DNA of 64,000 nt, taken from contig NZ_VFOW01000001.1 in NCBI RefSeq assembly GCF_006716355.1, positions 4,774,001 through 4,838,000 of the forward strand, in the 5' to 3' direction. The position numbers and the translations under genes were made by a program. Numbering within the stretch: position 1 is the stretch's first letter; every line of letters starts with the position of its first letter. This DNA comes from Stackebrandtia endophytica. GTDB lineage: Bacteria > Actinomycetota > Actinomycetes > Mycobacteriales > Micromonosporaceae. Of the stretch, positions 17,579 through 26,127 are shown piece after piece. Below the pieces are notes generated by a model, which was not told the origin of the DNA, made no database searches, and saw only the letters and a list, made by a program, of their open reading frames with translations.

Positions 17579-18388
17579 ATGACGTTCTCACTGCCGGGTG
17601 CCACGGTTCCACAGTCCACCAAGCGATTGCGGCGTCGACTGCGGTCCGCCCGGCGGTGGAGCGTCTGGGCGGGTTTGTACGGCGGGGTCGCCGCCGTCCT
17701 GGTTCCGTATCAGGGGCTGGGGCCCGCCGACGCGATCTGGGCCGGTTTGTTCGGGGCCAGCGCGATGTTGGCGGTGTTCCGTTGGGTCGATTACCGCCGG
17801 ATGGCTAAGGCTATGCCCGATGAGGCCCAGGATCTCGCCCTTCACGGCACCGCGGCCTTGTCTCTGGAGGCTCAGACCGCCGCCAACGCGTTGGCGGGTC
17901 AGGTCCGTAAACGGCGGGAGGCGGTGCGGTTCCGCCGGTCGGCTGCCGGGCCCGCGTTCCATCGGTTGATCACCGCGACGCAGGCCTTCGACGAGTTGGC
18001 GCCCCGGTTGACCGGTCCGGCTGCCTCGGTGTTGACCGAGGTGCGTGGTGCTGCGGCGGCACTGCGTGATCTGGCCGAGCAGGTTCGCGGCGTGGAGCGG
18101 TCCATCGCGGTGGCACCGTCGGCTCGCCAGGCGGCGCTCGGCAGTTCACAGCGCGCATTGGTGGAACGGTTGGAGTCGGGCGTGTCCGCCTACGAGGACA
18201 TGGTCGGTGCCGCGGCCGAGGTTGTCGCCGAGCAGAGCGCACTAGACCACGCGACCAGCCCGCGCGGTGATCTCTCCACCGACCGGTTGATTCAGGCCAC
18301 CGAGCAACTGCACGGTTTCGCTCAGGCGGTGGGGGAGATGCGTGACCTGCATCGACGCACCAACCCCGAACCGATGGCGGAGGGCTGA
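17579..18388 (+). CDS. pspM: PspM-like phage-shock-protein-associated membrane protein
   Basis: A 269-residue protein with a basic N-terminus, two closely spaced membrane segments (about residues 28-45 and 50-67) and a long helical cytoplasmic domain. Its place directly after pspA, its size and topology match PspM (Rv2743c), the integral membrane partner that holds PspA in the mycobacterial system. Sequence similarity cannot be measured here, so the name rests on position and layout. Start ATG 17579 lies 14 nt after the pspA stop. Confidence 0.7.
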   Translation: MTFSLPGATVPQSTKRLRRRLRSARRWSVWAGLYGGVAAVLVPYQGLGPADAIWAGLFGASAMLAVFRWVDYRRMAKAMPDEAQDLALHGTAALSLEAQTAANALAGQVRKRREAVRFRRSAAGPAFHRLITATQAFDELAPRLTGPAASVLTEVRGAAAALRDLAEQVRGVERSIAVAPSARQAALGSSQRALVERLESGVSAYEDMVGAAAEVVAEQSALDHATSPRGDLSTDRLIQATEQLHGFAQAVGEMRDLHRRTNPEPMAEG

Positions 18389-18450
18389 CGGTTTCGGGCG
18401 CGTCGGCGGCGTCGTCTTCAGTGCCGGTGGCCGACCGACTCGGCGTGGTT

Positions 18451-19245
18451 TCAGTCGGCGTCGGGTACTCGGAGGCTGAGTAGGTCGCCGGGTTCGACGA
18501 CCAGGTGTTCGGCGGCCGATCCGCCGTTGATCGCCACGGCGACCTTTCCCGCGGAGTCGACCAGTACCACGAGGGCGCCCGGTGCCGCTGCGGCGAACAT
18601 GTCGCCGCGTACCGCGTGCTCGCCGTTGATGTCGAAGCTTTCGCCGTAGTTTTCCAGCAGTTCGCCGTCGGCGCTCAGTTGCAGGTTCCCGAATCGGTCG
18701 ACAGCCATGACCTCGCAACCGAGTTCGGTGTCGGTGGCCGTGACTCGTGGGTCGGGCAGATGTATCAGATCGGTGACCTTCAACGGTTGGCCCAGTTCGT
18801 TGATCGACACGCCCGAGGCCAGCACCGCCGAGACCGGTGAGAACACGTCGCGGCCGTGGAAGGTCCGGGACACCGGGTGCCGGTGGTAGCGGGTGTCGGT
18901 CAGGGTGACGGCGCGTTGCGCACCACCCAGTGCGTTGGCGGCCCAGGGCAGCAATCCGTTGTCGGGTCCGACCAGCAGTCCGGACGGGGTCTCGATCGCC
19001 ACCGGGCGGCGGGTGGTTCCGACACCGGGGTCGACGACGGCCATGTGCACCCCGGTCGGTAGGTACGGCACCGTCTGCGCCAGGACCAACGCACCTCGGG
19101 CTATGTCACCGGCGGGGATGGAGTGGCTGACGTCGATGATGCGTGCCTGCGGAGCCCATTGGGTGATGACACCGTGGCACGCGGCGACGAATCCGTCGGC
19201 GAGTCCATAGTCGGTGGTCAAGCTGACTATCGGGTAGCTCGGCAT
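18451..19245 (-). CDS. SAM hydrolase / SAM hydroxide adenosyltransferase (DUF62)
   Basis: A 264-residue member of the fluorinase/chlorinase/DUF62 family. Most members use water, splitting S-adenosylmethionine to adenosine and methionine. Visible motifs: SLTTDYGLADGFVAACHG at the N-terminus, ISVSHSIPAGD-type segment (IDVSHSIPAGDI), VVDPGVGT and GPDNGLL. The halogenase-specific loop cannot be judged reliably. The ATG at 19245 begins MPSYPIVSLTTDYG, the family start; upstream in-frame sequence is unconserved. It is convergent with pspM and divergent from the kinase gene. Confidence 0.88.
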   Translation of the reverse strand: MPSYPIVSLTTDYGLADGFVAACHGVITQWAPQARIIDVSHSIPAGDIARGALVLAQTVPYLPTGVHMAVVDPGVGTTRRPVAIETPSGLLVGPDNGLLPWAANALGGAQRAVTLTDTRYHRHPVSRTFHGRDVFSPVSAVLASGVSINELGQPLKVTDLIHLPDPRVTATDTELGCEVMAVDRFGNLQLSADGELLENYGESFDINGEHAVRGDMFAAAAPGALVVLVDSAGKVAVAINGGSAAEHLVVEPGDLLSLRVPDAD

Positions 19246-19361
19246 GGTTGTTAGATTGCCATGCCGGTGTGATCCGGCACCAGACTTGCCTCTTTTCGCG
19301 ATCGGGTGGCTGGGCCGAAATCGGGTGGCACCGGTTCGGTCGTGTGGCGGACAATGTCGGG

Positions 19362-20321
19362 ATGGCACTGGTTCCCGGGTCCGTCGATTCCACCATCCGT
19401 TCCGTGTTCGGTGAGCGGGGCGAGCGGTGGCTGACCGAGCTTCCCGACGTCGTCGCGCGATTGTGCCGTCAGTGGGACCTGGAGGTCACCGGTGAGGCGA
19501 TGACGGGCGGAACCCACTCGTATGTGGCGCCGGTGCGGCGTGGCGACGGTACGGCCGCCGCGCTGAAGATCACAGTTCCCGACGAGGAGAACATCGCCGA
19601 GGCGTCCGCGCTGTACTGCTATGACGGTGATGACGCGGTGAGGTTGTACGCCTTCGACGTCGATTCCAAGGCGTTGTTGTTGGAGCTCGCTGTCCCGGGT
19701 ACCCCGTTGGTGCCGCAGCACCTGGCGGACACTCACCTCGAGGGGCAGGAGGACCAGTCCGCGAACGTCGCCCTCGGGTGTGCCCTTTATCGTCGCCTGT
19801 GGAGGGTTCCTGGGGAGCTGCCCGACGGGTATCCGGAGTTTCCGACGGTTGTCGATATGGTCGAACCCTGGCAGGAGACGCTGCCCAAGGCGGTCGCCGA
19901 CCACGCCGACGAGTTCGATGCGGGGTTGGCCGAGGAGGTCGTCCGCAAGTGCGGCGAGGTGTTGATCCCCGACGGACCGGTCGGGATCGTCAATCGGGAC
20001 ACCCATCTGGGGAACATCATCGCGGGGCGTCGCCGACCGTGGTTGTTGATCGACCCGAAGCCGCTGCTGGGGGAGAGGGCATTCGACGCCGGATTCCTTA
20101 CCCTCATTCAGATCGAGAGCAGGCGGGACACCGCTTTCGCGCGTCGGGCCGTGGAACGGACCGCCGAATGGCTCGGAGTGTCGGCGGAGCGGGTGCGCAC
20201 CTGGGCGTTGTTGCGCGCGGTCGAGGAGGTGTCGTGGGGTGACGACGATTTCGCGGCGCGATGCGTGGTCATCGCCAACCGGTTGCATCAGGTCGGTGAC
20301 CTGAGTAACTCGGTAGAGTGA
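19362..20321 (+). CDS. Aminoglycoside/streptomycin 6-kinase-like phosphotransferase
   Basis: A 319-residue kinase of the APH(6)/hydroxyurea-phosphotransferase family. The C-terminal active-site region reads VNRDTHLGNI, keeping the catalytic Asp and the metal-binding Asn but with Asn-Arg where the family usually has His-Gly, followed by LLIDPKPLLGE, a hallmark of streptomycin kinases. The N-terminal lobe has GGTHSYVAPV and an ALKI lysine. Whether it phosphorylates streptomycin or a cell metabolite cannot be told; stand-alone chromosomal members are often not resistance genes. Its end overlaps or abuts the LPXTG gene. Confidence 0.8.
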   Translation: MALVPGSVDSTIRSVFGERGERWLTELPDVVARLCRQWDLEVTGEAMTGGTHSYVAPVRRGDGTAAALKITVPDEENIAEASALYCYDGDDAVRLYAFDVDSKALLLELAVPGTPLVPQHLADTHLEGQEDQSANVALGCALYRRLWRVPGELPDGYPEFPTVVDMVEPWQETLPKAVADHADEFDAGLAEEVVRKCGEVLIPDGPVGIVNRDTHLGNIIAGRRRPWLLIDPKPLLGERAFDAGFLTLIQIESRRDTAFARRAVERTAEWLGVSAERVRTWALLRAVEEVSWGDDDFAARCVVIANRLHQVGDLSNSVE

Positions 20322-20328
20322 CGAACAC

Positions 20329-20334
20329 TACACT
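20329..20334 (+). promoter_or_regulatory. Putative -10 box (TACACT) for the LPXTG protein gene
   Basis: TACACT ends 7 nt before the ATG at 20342, suggesting a separate leaderless promoter inside the 3' end region of the kinase gene. Confidence 0.35.
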
Positions 20335-20341
20335 GACGGGT

Positions 20342-20773
20342 ATGGCAAAACGGACTATTACCCCGCCAGCCACAGCCCTCACCGTCGCCGCGTTCGCCGC
20401 CGGTCTCGTCGCTCCCGCTGGCCCCGCCTTCGCCGATGAGGGCACCGTCACCGTTCGCGCCGTCGACGACGGGACGGTGGCCGATGATCCACTCGGTCCC
20501 CGGGGCGGCTGGTCGACGTCGGCTCACGAGTTCGTCGGGATCCTGGAGGCCGCTCGACGTGCCTCCGGGGAGTCGACGGTCTTCGCGGTCCCGGCGGATT
20601 CGCCCGGCGGGTGCCGCAGTGATCCCGGGCCGGCTCAGACGCAGTTGCCCGCCACGGGTGGTTCGCCGGCGGTGGTGTGGACCGTGGGTGCGGCAGCGAT
20701 CCTGACCGGCGCGGTGATCGCCTTGGCGGTGCGTGGCCGTCGGAGGTTGCTCCGGGGCGCCGATTACTGGTGA
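20342..20773 (+). CDS. Small LPXTG-anchored surface protein
   Basis: A 143-residue secreted protein. Residues 1-31 are a signal peptide (MAKRT, hydrophobic core, cleavage near AFA-DEG). The sorting signal is complete: LPATG at residues 102-106, a hydrophobic segment (about 110-130) and a basic tail RGRRRLLR. It should be attached to the cell wall by a class E-like or class A sortase. The mature part is only about 70 residues with no recognised domain, so it may be a short spacer or signalling peptide. An in-frame GTG at 20318 overlapping the kinase stop is an alternative start. Confidence 0.75.
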   Translation: MAKRTITPPATALTVAAFAAGLVAPAGPAFADEGTVTVRAVDDGTVADDPLGPRGGWSTSAHEFVGILEAARRASGESTVFAVPADSPGGCRSDPGPAQTQLPATGGSPAVVWTVGAAAILTGAVIALAVRGRRRLLRGADYW

Positions 20774-21405
20774 GCCGCCGCATGATGCGCGGGTGACCGG
20801 CGGTGCCGTTTGGTGTGGTCGGTGGCGATCCCCGGTTGATCCATTGTCGAGTAACCTGTGGTTCCGAGCCGCGACCGCTGCTAAATCTTGTCGGTGTGGC
20901 GTCTCGTCGCCGGATGTCGGCCGTCGATGACGGATACTTGGTGGCAATCGTCCGTTAATCCGTTGTGGTTATGGGGACGGGTGTGTCGGCGGAAAAACAT
21001 CGCATTTATCCGGTAATGGGTGAGTGACGAAAATTCGTACCCCGGGTGATAAACGCTTGGGGTCATCAAGAGTTATGGCAACCGATGGATCTTCGAATTC
21101 TGTCGAGTTTCCGACAGTTTTACGGGCCCTGTGATCCACATCTCGATTCGAGGCCATGGGTGGGTTGACCTTTGGTTCGACTCGATGTGCCTCGTGACCT
21201 GCGGGTCCCGGTGAATGGTGGATCATCCACTGTGCTATCGATTATTCGTCCATGATGGATTATCGACCGGAGAAGTGACGTCGGTGGTCAGCGGCGTCAC
21301 CTGATCTTGGTCCCCGATTTGGGGTAGCGTCGAAGTGAGTCGCTCCATTGGTGGGGTGGCGAAAAGCGATAATCCAAGCGAGACCAATGCGAGGGGGCCA
21401 TTCGC
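20774..21405. other. 630-base gene-poor, locally AT-richer intergenic region
   Basis: No convincing gene. GC content drops visibly around 20930-21130 compared with neighbours. Short minus-strand frames (for example 20969-21226) lack start signals and recognisable composition. There are several small dyads, such as TCGAT-TAT...TTATCGA near 21237-21262, none strong. Might hold promoters for the downstream oxidoreductase or an unrecognised RNA. Confidence 0.4.
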
Positions 21406-22761
21406 GTGACCGAAGAAGTCGATGTCGTTGTGGTGGGGCTCGGGGTCGGCGGTGAGGAGGTCGCCGGGCGATTGGCCGAAGCCGGTCGGGATGTGATCGG
21501 CATCGAAGGCGAGCTCGTCGGCGGCGAATGTCCATATTGGGGATGCATCCCCAGCAAGATGATCGTCCGCGCGTCGGACCTGTTGGCCGAAACGGCTCGG
21601 GTCGACGGCATCGCCGGACGAGCGCACGCCATCCCGGACTGGACTCCGGTGGCCGATCGTATCCGTGACGAGGCCACCGACGACTGGAACGATGCCGTCG
21701 CCGTCAAACGCTTCACCGACAAGGGTGGGCGCTTCGTGCGCGGCTGGGCCACCCTGACCGGACCGGGCGAGGTCGATGTGGACGGCAAGGGGTTCCGAGC
21801 CCGCGAGGGGGTGGTATTGGCCGCCGGCTCCGCGCCGGTCGTGCCCCCGATCGACGGGCTGGCCGGTACTCCTTACTGGACCAACCGTCGGCTGCTCGAA
21901 GCCGACACCCTGCCTGATTCGCTGCTTGTCCTGGGCGGCGGCGCCATCGGTGTGGAGCTGGCTCAGGCACTGGGACGCTTCGGCGTCGAGGTGCACATCG
22001 TGGAGGCGTCCGATCGGGTCATCTCCGGTGAGGAGCCGGAGTCTTCCCAGTTGATCGAGGAGATCCTCCACTCCGACGGCATCACCGTGCACCTCAACGC
22101 GTCGGTCACCTCGGTGCACCACGATGGACGGTTCACGCTCACCACCTCGGACCGGCGGAGTCTGGTCGCCGACCAACTGTTGGTCAGCGTCGGGCGACGC
22201 CCCCGATTGGACCGGCTGGGCGTGGAGAAGGTCGGCCTGGACTCCAACGCGTCGGCCGTCACCGTCGATGAGCGGATGCGCGCCGGTGAGAAACTCTGGG
22301 CCGTCGGCGATGTGACCGGGCACGGCGTCTTCACCCACATGGCGATGTATCAGGCCGACATCGTGGTCCGGGACATCCTCGGTCAGGGCGGTCCGTCGGC
22401 CGACTATCGCGCCGTACCACGGGTCACCTTCACCGATCCCGAGATCGGTGCGGTCGGAATGACCGAGAGCCAGGCACTCCAGGCGGGGCACTCGGTGAAG
22501 ATCGGGATGGCGCGGATCCCGGCGACGGCACGCGGTTGGATTCACAAGGCGGGTAACGCCGGGTTCATCAAGCTCGTCGTCGACGCCGACCGCGACGTAC
22601 TGCTGGGTGCCACATCGGCCGGACCCGCCGGTGGTGAGGTGCTGAGCATGCTGACCCTGGCGGTCAAGACAAGTACCGCGGTGGCCACTCTGCGCGATAT
22701 GATCTACGCCTATCCGACGTTCCATAGGGGAGTGCTGGACGCACTGCACGACCTCGACTGA
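21406..22761 (+). CDS. FAD-dependent pyridine nucleotide-disulfide oxidoreductase
   Basis: A 451-residue flavoprotein of the dihydrolipoamide dehydrogenase/mercuric reductase class. The FAD site is VVVGLGVGGEEVA, the redox-active disulfide is CPYWGC (Cys42 and Cys47), and the NAD(P) site is VLGGGAIGVELA. The C-terminal dimer motif reads YAYPTFH where lipoamide dehydrogenases have the catalytic HAHPTLSE, so the usual His-Glu base is replaced; it is unlikely to be a true lipoamide dehydrogenase. GTG start follows a GAGGGGG ribosome site. Substrate unknown. Confidence 0.85.
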   Translation: MTEEVDVVVVGLGVGGEEVAGRLAEAGRDVIGIEGELVGGECPYWGCIPSKMIVRASDLLAETARVDGIAGRAHAIPDWTPVADRIRDEATDDWNDAVAVKRFTDKGGRFVRGWATLTGPGEVDVDGKGFRAREGVVLAAGSAPVVPPIDGLAGTPYWTNRRLLEADTLPDSLLVLGGGAIGVELAQALGRFGVEVHIVEASDRVISGEEPESSQLIEEILHSDGITVHLNASVTSVHHDGRFTLTTSDRRSLVADQLLVSVGRRPRLDRLGVEKVGLDSNASAVTVDERMRAGEKLWAVGDVTGHGVFTHMAMYQADIVVRDILGQGGPSADYRAVPRVTFTDPEIGAVGMTESQALQAGHSVKIGMARIPATARGWIHKAGNAGFIKLVVDADRDVLLGATSAGPAGGEVLSMLTLAVKTSTAVATLRDMIYAYPTFHRGVLDALHDLD

Positions 22762-22883
22762 CCGGTCGGGTCGATGGAACCCCATACGAACACCCCTTTC
22801 GTGCGCCCGTTGCCCTCACACCGGGCGCACACCTCGTGATCGATTCGTCATGCCCACCAGACGGTCGATCCATCGGTTGACGT

Positions 22884-22901
22884 CCGTGTGATCGCACACG
22901 G
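22884..22901 (+). promoter_or_regulatory. Operator-like palindrome upstream of bioA
   Basis: CCGTGTG-ATCG-CACACGG is a perfect 7+4+7 dyad 21 nt before the bioA start. A TTGACG hexamer (22877-22882) lies just upstream and could be a -35, so the palindrome would overlap the promoter. It does not resemble the BioQ site TGAACN3GTTCA as I remember it. Regulator unknown. Confidence 0.45.
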
Positions 22902-22922
22902 CGCTATTCGAAAGGGACGAAC

Positions 22923-24245
22923 GTGATCAAGGCACCCACCAGCTGGCTTCAGCGTGACGCCGCAGCCGTATGGCATCCGTTCACGCAGCACGGTCAATGG
23001 CTCGACGACGAACCGCTCGTCGTGGACCGAGCCGAGGGACCGTGGATATACGACCTCGACGGCAATCGATACCTCGACGGGGTGTCCTCGCTGTGGGTCA
23101 CCACGTTCGGGCACCGGACCCCCGAGATCAACCGGGCGATCACCGACCAACTGGCCGAACTGGACCACTTCACCTTCCTGGGCGCGACCCACCGACCCGG
23201 GATCGAACTGGCCGAGGAACTGCTCCGCCGCGCGCCCGAGGGTGATCGGCGACTGTCCAAGGTGTTCTTCGCGGGCGACGGTTCATCGGCGGTGGAGGCG
23301 GCGATGAAGATGGCGTACCAGTACTCGGTTCAGACCGGCCGGGCCCGGCAGAAGTTCGTCCGACTCGATCAGGCCTACCACGGGGACACGCTCGGAGCGG
23401 TCAGCGTGGGTGGCATCGACCTGTTCCACGCGACCTACCAACCGTTGCTGCTGGAGACCCTGGAGGTCGGTTCCCCCGGGGTCCGTCGCCCCGGACAGTC
23501 GGCGGGCGACCGCGCGACCGAGTGCGTTGGTGAACTCGACGCCGTGATGGCCGAACACGGTGGCGAGGTGTGCGCGATCGTCGTGGAACCCATGGTGCAG
23601 GGGGCCGCCGGCATGTTGACCTACGACCCGCTGTTCCTGCGCGCGGCACGACGGGTGGCCGACCGATACGGTGCACTGCTGATCGGCGACGAGGTGGCCA
23701 CCGGCATCGGCCGGACCGGTCGCATGTGGGCGGTGGAGCACGCCGACGTGGTGCCCGACATCCTGGTGTGTGGGAAGGGCTTGACCGGTGGCTGTCTGCC
23801 CCTGTCCGCCGCGATGGTCACCGACGAGGTCTACCAGGCGTTCCTGGGCGCCCCCTCGCAGTCGCGCACCTTCTTCCACGGCCACACCTACACCGCCAAC
23901 CCCCCGGCGGCGGCCGCCGCGGTCGCCAACCTGCGGCTGATGACCGAACACGATCTGGTGGATCGGGCCGCCCGGTTGGGCGACCGTCTCGGCGAACTCT
24001 TGAAGCCGGTGGCCGATCACGACGGTGTCACCGAGGTCCGTCGGCTGGGGACCATGACCGGCATCGACGTCCGTCCGATGGGGGAGCGCACCGGGGCGCG
24101 GGTGTGCAGGGCCGCACTGCGACACGGCGTGTGGATTCGACCGTTGGGGGACACCGTGATCCTGATGCCGCCGCTGGCACTGTCGGATGTCGAGGTCGAG
24201 TTCCTTGTGGAAGCCGTGGCGGCCGCGTTGGAGGAGGTGTATTGA
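22923..24245 (+). CDS. bioA: Adenosylmethionine-8-amino-7-oxononanoate aminotransferase BioA
   Basis: A 440-residue class III PLP aminotransferase converting KAPA to DAPA with SAM as amino donor, the second of the late biotin steps. Visible are the substrate-site WHPFTQH at the N-terminus, GDGSSAVEAAMKMA, the PLP-contacting IGDEVATGIGRTG, and the Schiff-base Lys in VCGKGLTGG near residue 285. GTG start follows GAAAGGGA. Its stop overlaps the bioF ATG by one base, so bioA-bioF-bioD are translationally coupled. Confidence 0.95.
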   Translation: MIKAPTSWLQRDAAAVWHPFTQHGQWLDDEPLVVDRAEGPWIYDLDGNRYLDGVSSLWVTTFGHRTPEINRAITDQLAELDHFTFLGATHRPGIELAEELLRRAPEGDRRLSKVFFAGDGSSAVEAAMKMAYQYSVQTGRARQKFVRLDQAYHGDTLGAVSVGGIDLFHATYQPLLLETLEVGSPGVRRPGQSAGDRATECVGELDAVMAEHGGEVCAIVVEPMVQGAAGMLTYDPLFLRAARRVADRYGALLIGDEVATGIGRTGRMWAVEHADVVPDILVCGKGLTGGCLPLSAAMVTDEVYQAFLGAPSQSRTFFHGHTYTANPPAAAAAVANLRLMTEHDLVDRAARLGDRLGELLKPVADHDGVTEVRRLGTMTGIDVRPMGERTGARVCRAALRHGVWIRPLGDTVILMPPLALSDVEVEFLVEAVAAALEEVY

Positions 24246-25357
24246 TGACCTGGCAGCTGACGTTGGCGCGCAAGGCCGAACTACGCCGCAAAGCCGGACT
24301 GAACCGCCAGCTCCGGATTCGCGGTGCCGCCGTGAATCTGCTCGATCTCGCCGGTAACGACTACCTGGGACTGGCCCGACATCCCCGGGTATTGCGGGCC
24401 GCCGGGGACACCCTCAACGAATACGGACTCGGCGCGACCGGTTCGCGACTGGTCAACGGTTCCACCAAGATCCACGAGACGCTGGAGGCGACACTGTCTA
24501 CGGCGTTGGGCGGCGAAGCCCTGTTGTTCTCCTCGGGCTACCTGGCCAATTTGGGCGCGATACGCGGCCTGGCCCGCCGCGGCGGCCTGTTGGTTCACGA
24601 CGCTCACGCTCACGCCTCCCTCATCGACGGCTGTCGGCTCTCGGGCGTGCCCACCACCGTCATGCCCCACTCCGACCCGCAGACCCTGGCCGCGATCCTC
24701 GCCAGACACCCTGGCCCGGCCGTCGTCATCGTCGAGTCGGTCTACTCGGTGCACGGCGACCTCGCGCCGCTGCGCGACCTGTACAAGACCTGCCGGGTAG
24801 CCGGTGCGATCCTGCTGGTCGACGAAGCTCACGCCCTGGGAATGCTGGGGCCCGACGGGGCGGGAGGAGTCGCGGCCGCCGGACTGTCCGGGGCCGACAA
24901 CATCGTCATCACCGCGACCCTGTCCAAGGCGCTGGCCTCCGCGGGCGGACTCATCGTCGGTCCACGAGAACTCCGACGCCACATCATCGACACCGGCCGC
25001 ACCTTCATCTTCGACACCGCCTCACCACCGGCCGTCGCCGCCGGGGCGTTGGCGGCCTGGCAGATCGCCGTCGACGAACCGCATCGGCGTGCCACCGTCT
25101 CCCGGCGAATCGTCCACGCCGCCGAGGCGTTGGGAGTCACGGTACCGGCCGCCGGAGTGTTGTCGGTCCCAGTGGACGACGCCCGAAAGGCGGTCGCCTG
25201 GGCCGATCGTTGCAGGGCCCTGGGCGTGGCGGTCGGCTGTTTCCGGCCACCGGCGACACCGGATCGCCGTTCCTACATCCGATTGACGGCCAACGCGGAA
25301 CTCAGCCAGGCCGACTTCGATCGGGCCATCGACCTGATCGTGCGGGAACGGCCGTGA
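24245..25357 (+). CDS. bioF: 8-amino-7-oxononanoate synthase BioF
   Basis: A 370-residue alpha-oxoamine synthase joining pimeloyl-ACP/CoA to alanine to give KAPA. It shows LAGNDYLGLARHP, GATGSRLVNG, SSGYLANLG, the VDEAHALGMLG aspartate/histidine segment and the PLP lysine in TATLSKALASAGG near residue 229. Start ATG overlaps the bioA stop (ATGA). The GTG of bioD overlaps its own stop. Length is typical. Confidence 0.95.
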   Translation: MTWQLTLARKAELRRKAGLNRQLRIRGAAVNLLDLAGNDYLGLARHPRVLRAAGDTLNEYGLGATGSRLVNGSTKIHETLEATLSTALGGEALLFSSGYLANLGAIRGLARRGGLLVHDAHAHASLIDGCRLSGVPTTVMPHSDPQTLAAILARHPGPAVVIVESVYSVHGDLAPLRDLYKTCRVAGAILLVDEAHALGMLGPDGAGGVAAAGLSGADNIVITATLSKALASAGGLIVGPRELRRHIIDTGRTFIFDTASPPAVAAGALAAWQIAVDEPHRRATVSRRIVHAAEALGVTVPAAGVLSVPVDDARKAVAWADRCRALGVAVGCFRPPATPDRRSYIRLTANAELSQADFDRAIDLIVRERP

Positions 25358-26046
25358 CCGACGCGATTCTGGGGCCGGTCATCGTCACCGGCACCGATAC
25401 CGGCGTGGGTAAGACCATCACGACGGCAGCCATCGCAGCCTCGGCGAAAGCGGCGGGAGTGACGGTCGCGGTGGTGAAACCGGTGCAGACCGGAGACGAC
25501 GATGACGCCGCGGTCATCCGGCGGCTCGCCGATCCCGATCTGGTGACCACAGTGGCCCGGTTCGACCATCCGATGGCTCCGTTGGCCGCGGCCAGGGAAG
25601 CCGGACGAGCACCGGTGTCACTGCCGAAACTGTTGACCGTGATCGATCGGTTGGACCACGAGTTGGTGTTGATCGAGGGGGCCGGCGGCCTGCTGGTACC
25701 GATGGGTGACGCCGGTTGGACCATCGCGGACCTGGCGCGACAGTTGGGGGCCGTCGCGGTCGTGGTCACCCGGGGCGACTTGGGCACGTTGAACCACACC
25801 GCATTGACGCTGGAGGCACTGCGGCGTCGCGCGATCCCGACGCGGGTGGTCATCGGGGCGTTCCCGACCGTTCCCGAGCGCGGTCGTCTGGAGCGGGCGA
25901 ACTTCGTCGACCTGACGGTCCAATCCGGACAATTGGCGGGAGTGTTGCCGCCGGGGGCCGGACGACTGTCACCGGACGGATTCGCGGAGGCGGCGCCGTT
26001 CTGGCTCACCCGGCCGTTGCACGGACGGCTGTCGACGGTCGTGTGA
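25354..26046 (+). CDS. bioD: Dethiobiotin synthetase BioD
   Basis: A 230-residue ATP-dependent carboxylase closing the ureido ring of dethiobiotin. The P-loop is GTDTGVGKT (about residues 12-20), then VKPVQTG and EGAGGLLVP, all family marks. The GTG start overlaps the bioF stop by four bases. bioB is not in this window, so biotin synthase must lie elsewhere. Confidence 0.95.
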   Translation: MTDAILGPVIVTGTDTGVGKTITTAAIAASAKAAGVTVAVVKPVQTGDDDDAAVIRRLADPDLVTTVARFDHPMAPLAAAREAGRAPVSLPKLLTVIDRLDHELVLIEGAGGLLVPMGDAGWTIADLARQLGAVAVVVTRGDLGTLNHTALTLEALRRRAIPTRVVIGAFPTVPERGRLERANFVDLTVQSGQLAGVLPPGAGRLSPDGFAEAAPFWLTRPLHGRLSTVV

Positions 26047-26127
26047 CGGGCTCGTGACGGGCGATGCGGCGTTTCGGCGGTTCACCTGGCGTCCGCCCGC
26101 CGAGATCTCCAGCGGCCGCCGGCCCGA

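Noticed and set aside
20969-21226. 85-codon minus-strand frame in the gap after the LPXTG gene
   Set aside because: No start signal, codon pattern unlike neighbours, nothing recognisable.
26074-26103. TCGGCGG/CCGCCGA hairpin between bioD and the P450
   Set aside because: Seven-base stem with a 16-nt loop, expected by chance in such GC-rich DNA; not called a terminator.
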